Positions 5,965 through 9,217 of a stretch of DNA of 9,217 nt are shown here, one piece after another. Below the pieces are notes generated by a model, which ran no database searches, was not told the origin of the DNA, and saw only the letters and a list, made by a program, of their open reading frames with translations. Position 1 is the stretch's first letter, and each line of letters begins with the position of its first letter. This stretch comes from an uncultured Coriobacteriaceae bacterium (GTDB taxonomy: Bacteria; Actinomycetota; Coriobacteriia; Coriobacteriales; Eggerthellaceae): NCBI GenBank assembly GCA_900550055.1, contig URQU01000064.1, positions 1-9,217 of the forward strand, in the 5' to 3' direction. The position numbers and the translations under genes were made by a program.

Positions 5965-6435
5965 TTACAACACCAGGGGCCGTGCCGGATCATCGCCTGC
6001 GGGAGCCGCAGCGGCCCCATCGTCGATGTCCTTGGCGATACGGCCGAGCACACCGTTGACGAAGCGCGGGGAATCGTCCTCTCCGCCGAAATCCTTCGCC
6101 AGTTCCACCGCCTCGTTGATGGCGACGCTGGTGGGCACGTCCTCCACGAACATGATCTCATAGGCGGCCAAGCGCAGAATGGAGCGGTCGACGATGGGCA
6201 TGCGGCCCAGCGACCAGTTCTCCGCAGCGGCCTTCAGGCTGCCGTCGATGACGATGCGGTTCTGCTCGACGCCGCGCACCAGATCCTGAGCATACTCCGA
6301 AAGCGGGCCCTCCTCGGACGGGAAGACGCCTTCAGCCACGATCTGAGCTGCGGAAGCGCCCTTGATCTCGGCGGTGTACAGAACCTGCAGCGCGACGCGA
6401 CGTGCCGTCGTGCGCTCGTGTCTTTTCGATGCCAT
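5965..6435 (-). CDS. nusB: Transcription antitermination factor NusB
   Basis: The protein (156 residues from the chosen start) has the all-helical NusB fold signature: KRHERTTARRVALQVLYTAEI at the N-terminus, the central RMPIVDRSILRLAAYEIMF, and the C-terminal AINEAVELAKDFGGEDDSPRFVNGVLGRIA. NusB with S10 (NusE) binds boxA RNA in rRNA leaders and promotes antitermination. A short Ala/Pro/Asp-rich tail (after about residue 140) extends the usual end. The start is uncertain by two codons: ATG at 6433-6435 is chosen, but a TTG at 6439-6441 lies closer (5 bases) to the AGGGG site. It lies 32 bases after the Asp23-family gene and 14 before xseB, in the accC-yqhY-nusB-xseB-dxs order familiar from Firmicutes. 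Confidence 0.93.
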   Translation of the reverse strand: MASKRHERTTARRVALQVLYTAEIKGASAAQIVAEGVFPSEEGPLSEYAQDLVRGVEQNRIVIDGSLKAAAENWSLGRMPIVDRSILRLAAYEIMFVEDVPTSVAINEAVELAKDFGGEDDSPRFVNGVLGRIAKDIDDGAAAAPAGDDPARPLVL

Positions 6436-6467
6436 GTGCAAATAATCCCCTGTGCTTCTTCTTGTTC

Positions 6468-6821
6468 CTAACGGTTGAACTGGACGCCGTCGATGTAGAC
6501 GTCGACCGATCCAACCTGCGCGCCCACCTGGCTTGCAATGGCATCCGCCACGGACTGGCGGACCGCAGCAGCCACGTCGGGCAGCACGTGTCCATAATAA
6601 ACGTCGATGCGCACTGAGATCTGCAGCTTGTCGTTTTCATCCGCTGCGATCTCGATGCCGGACGTGGAGGGCTTGCCGCCGAGCACGCCGCGGATGCCGC
6701 GGCTTGCCACGGGGGCGTTGCCCACGCTGGCAACGCCGTCCACGTCGGCTACGGCGATGGAGACGATGGTTTCGACGACACCCGGCGCAAGCGCCATGCC
6801 ATCAACGGTCAAATCGCTCAT
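6468..6821 (-). CDS. Asp23/Gls24-family protein (YqhY-like)
   Basis: The 117-residue protein is a compact Asp23/Gls24 domain. It starts with LAPGVVETIVSIAVADVDGVASV, then a variable GIRGVLGGKP loop, then LQISVRIDVYYGHVLPDVAAAVRQSV and the C-terminal GSVDVYIDGVQF, all diagnostic of the family. There is no membrane segment. Location between accC and nusB matches B. subtilis yqhY, which has been linked to control of acetyl-CoA carboxylase activity; a similar role here is inferred from synteny. Its ATG overlaps the accC stop codon (ATGA), and its GGGAG site is 8 bases upstream inside accC, so translation is probably coupled to accC and the two products kept in proportion. Confidence 0.88.
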   Translation of the reverse strand: MSDLTVDGMALAPGVVETIVSIAVADVDGVASVGNAPVASRGIRGVLGGKPSTSGIEIAADENDKLQISVRIDVYYGHVLPDVAAAVRQSVADAIASQVGAQVGSVDVYIDGVQFNR

Positions 6822-8170
6822 AACACATCTCCCATCTGGGTTTCGATGAAGTCCGTCGTGGCCTCGCCGGCGCAGAACACCTGGTTGTCCAGAACGCGGC
6901 GATGGAACGGCAGCGTGGTGGGAATGCCCTCGATGACGAACTCGTCAAGGGCACGGCGACCGCGCGCCAGGCACTCCTCGCGATCCTGGCCGTACACGAT
7001 GAGCTTGGCTACCATGGAATCGTAGAACGGGCTGATCTTCGAACCGGAGCGCACGTAGGCCTCAACGCGCACGCCCGGGCCCGCCGGGGGCTCGAAGCGC
7101 GTGATGGTGCCGGGGCACGGGCGGAAACCGTGCTCGGGATCCTCGGCGTTGATGCGGAACTCCATGGCATGGCCAAGCGGCGTGAACGGCGCCCTATCAG
7201 CGCAGCTCATAGGCTCGCCGGAGGCGATGCGCAGCTGCTCCTTGATGATATCGGTGCCCGTGATCTGCTCGGAAACCGGATGCTCCACCTGCACGCGCGT
7301 GTTCATCTCCATGAAGTAGAACTTGCCCGTGGTGTCGAGCAGAAACTCGATGGTGCCGGCATTGCGATAGTCCACGGCGCGCACGGCCTTGATGGCGGCA
7401 ACGCCCATGGCGCGGCGCAGCTCGTCGGTCAGCGCCGGAGAAGGCGCCTCTTCGATAAGCTTCTGGTGACGACGCTGCACGGAGCAGTCGCGCTCGCACA
7501 GAGCCACGTTGTTGCCGAAGTCATCGGCGAGCACCTGCACCTCGACGTGACGAGGGCGCAGCACGAGCTTCTCCAGGTAGACCCCGTCGTTACCGAACGC
7601 GGCGCCGGCCTCGGCGCGGGCGGCCTTGTAGTGCGACTCAAGGTCGGCGGGGTCGTGGACCTCGCGCATGCCCTTGCCGCCGCCGCCGGCGGTTGCCTTG
7701 ATGAGCACGGGATAGCCCACGCTCTCGGCGAACTGGCGAGCCTCTTCCACGGTGTCGATGCAGCCATCGGAGCCGGGGACGGTGGGCACGCCGCAGGCCT
7801 TCATGGTCTCACGGGCGGAGGACTTGTCGCCCATGCGCTCGATGCACTCGGCGGAAGGGCCGATGAACACCAGGTCGTTGTCCGCGCAGGCTCGGGCGAA
7901 GTCGGCGTTTTCCGCCAAGAAGCCGTAGCCGGGGTGGATAGCGTCGGCGCCGGTGATGGTGGCCGCAGCTATGATATTGGACATGACCAGGTAGCTTTTC
8001 GTGGCCTGAGCAGGGCCGATGCAAACCTTCTCATCGGCGTACTGCACGGGATAGGTGTTCTCGTCCTCGGTGGAGTACACCGCCACGGTCTTGACGCCCA
8101 GCTCCTTGCAGGCGCGCATGACGCGCAGGGCAACCTCGCCGCGGTTTGCGATGAGTACTTTCTTGAACAT
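6818..8170 (-). CDS. accC: Biotin carboxylase (acetyl-CoA carboxylase subunit)
   Basis: The 450-residue protein matches E. coli AccC (449) in length and motifs. It opens with MFKKVLIANRGEVALRVMRACKELG and has K116, K158, the glycine-rich ATP lid GGGGKG (162-167), H235/K237 (RRHQKLIEEAP), E275, E288, N290 and the catalytic R292 in EMNTRVQVEHPVSEQITG, all at or next to E. coli numbering. It uses ATP and bicarbonate to carboxylate biotin on the BCCP. The start at 8168-8170 is chosen because the conserved N-terminus begins there and a GGAG lies 7 bases upstream within the preceding gene; the ORF is open 26 codons further but reads as non-homologous sequence. It begins one base after the preceding stop (TAACATG). 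It probably serves the adjacent BCCP for malonyl-CoA and possibly for the fused carboxyltransferase. Confidence 0.97.
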   Translation of the reverse strand: MFKKVLIANRGEVALRVMRACKELGVKTVAVYSTEDENTYPVQYADEKVCIGPAQATKSYLVMSNIIAAATITGADAIHPGYGFLAENADFARACADNDLVFIGPSAECIERMGDKSSARETMKACGVPTVPGSDGCIDTVEEARQFAESVGYPVLIKATAGGGGKGMREVHDPADLESHYKAARAEAGAAFGNDGVYLEKLVLRPRHVEVQVLADDFGNNVALCERDCSVQRRHQKLIEEAPSPALTDELRRAMGVAAIKAVRAVDYRNAGTIEFLLDTTGKFYFMEMNTRVQVEHPVSEQITGTDIIKEQLRIASGEPMSCADRAPFTPLGHAMEFRINAEDPEHGFRPCPGTITRFEPPAGPGVRVEAYVRSGSKISPFYDSMVAKLIVYGQDREECLARGRRALDEFVIEGIPTTLPFHRRVLDNQVFCAGEATTDFIETQMGDVL

Positions 8171-8171
8171 G

Positions 8172-9217
<1,046 letters not shown>

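Overview
This is a GC-rich bacterial chromosomal segment. Protein content and gene order point to an anaerobic actinobacterium of the class Coriobacteriia (Eggerthellaceae-like). That placement is inferred from overall protein character, not from a marker search. I see no mobile element, CRISPR array, rRNA or tRNA. Almost everything is core metabolism and regulation, so I do not claim a wholly new system. The unusual features are regulatory sites and gene architecture.

Layout, left to right. (1) 1-191, minus: the 5' end of rpsA (ribosomal protein S1), followed by a 358-base gap holding a candidate rpsA promoter and a structured leader. (2) 550-969, minus: a PerR-like Fur-family repressor with its own promoter. 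(3) 1180-2823, minus: amt-glnK, an ammonium channel and its PII partner, closed by a strong hairpin at 1094-1134. (4) 2824-3017: a divergent control region with four pentamers at exact 11-base spacing, matching the actinobacterial GlnR operator pattern. (5) 3018-3524, plus: a GNAT acetyltransferase. (6) 3574-3669: a shared bidirectional terminator with an unusually long, structured loop. (7) 9217 down to 3700, minus: a long run comprising a carboxyltransferase-BCCP fusion, accC, an Asp23/YqhY-family gene, nusB, xseB and dxs.

How the genes fit together. amt-glnK is a nitrogen-uptake module, and the operator-like array beside it suggests control by nitrogen state. The right-hand run matches the skeleton of the Firmicute accB-accC-yqhY-nusB-folD-xseA-xseB-ispA-dxs cluster with folD, xseA and ispA missing. 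It joins fatty-acid precursor synthesis (biotin carboxylase plus BCCP), an ACC-associated Asp23 protein, transcription antitermination, exonuclease VII and the first step of the MEP isoprenoid pathway. The most distinctive gene is the partial one at the right edge. A pyruvate carboxylase/oxaloacetate decarboxylase-type carboxyltransferase reads in frame into an AccB-type biotin carrier. A near-ideal ribosome binding site and GTG codon lie exactly where a free-standing AccB would begin, so the ORF may yield both the fusion and a separate 163-residue BCCP.
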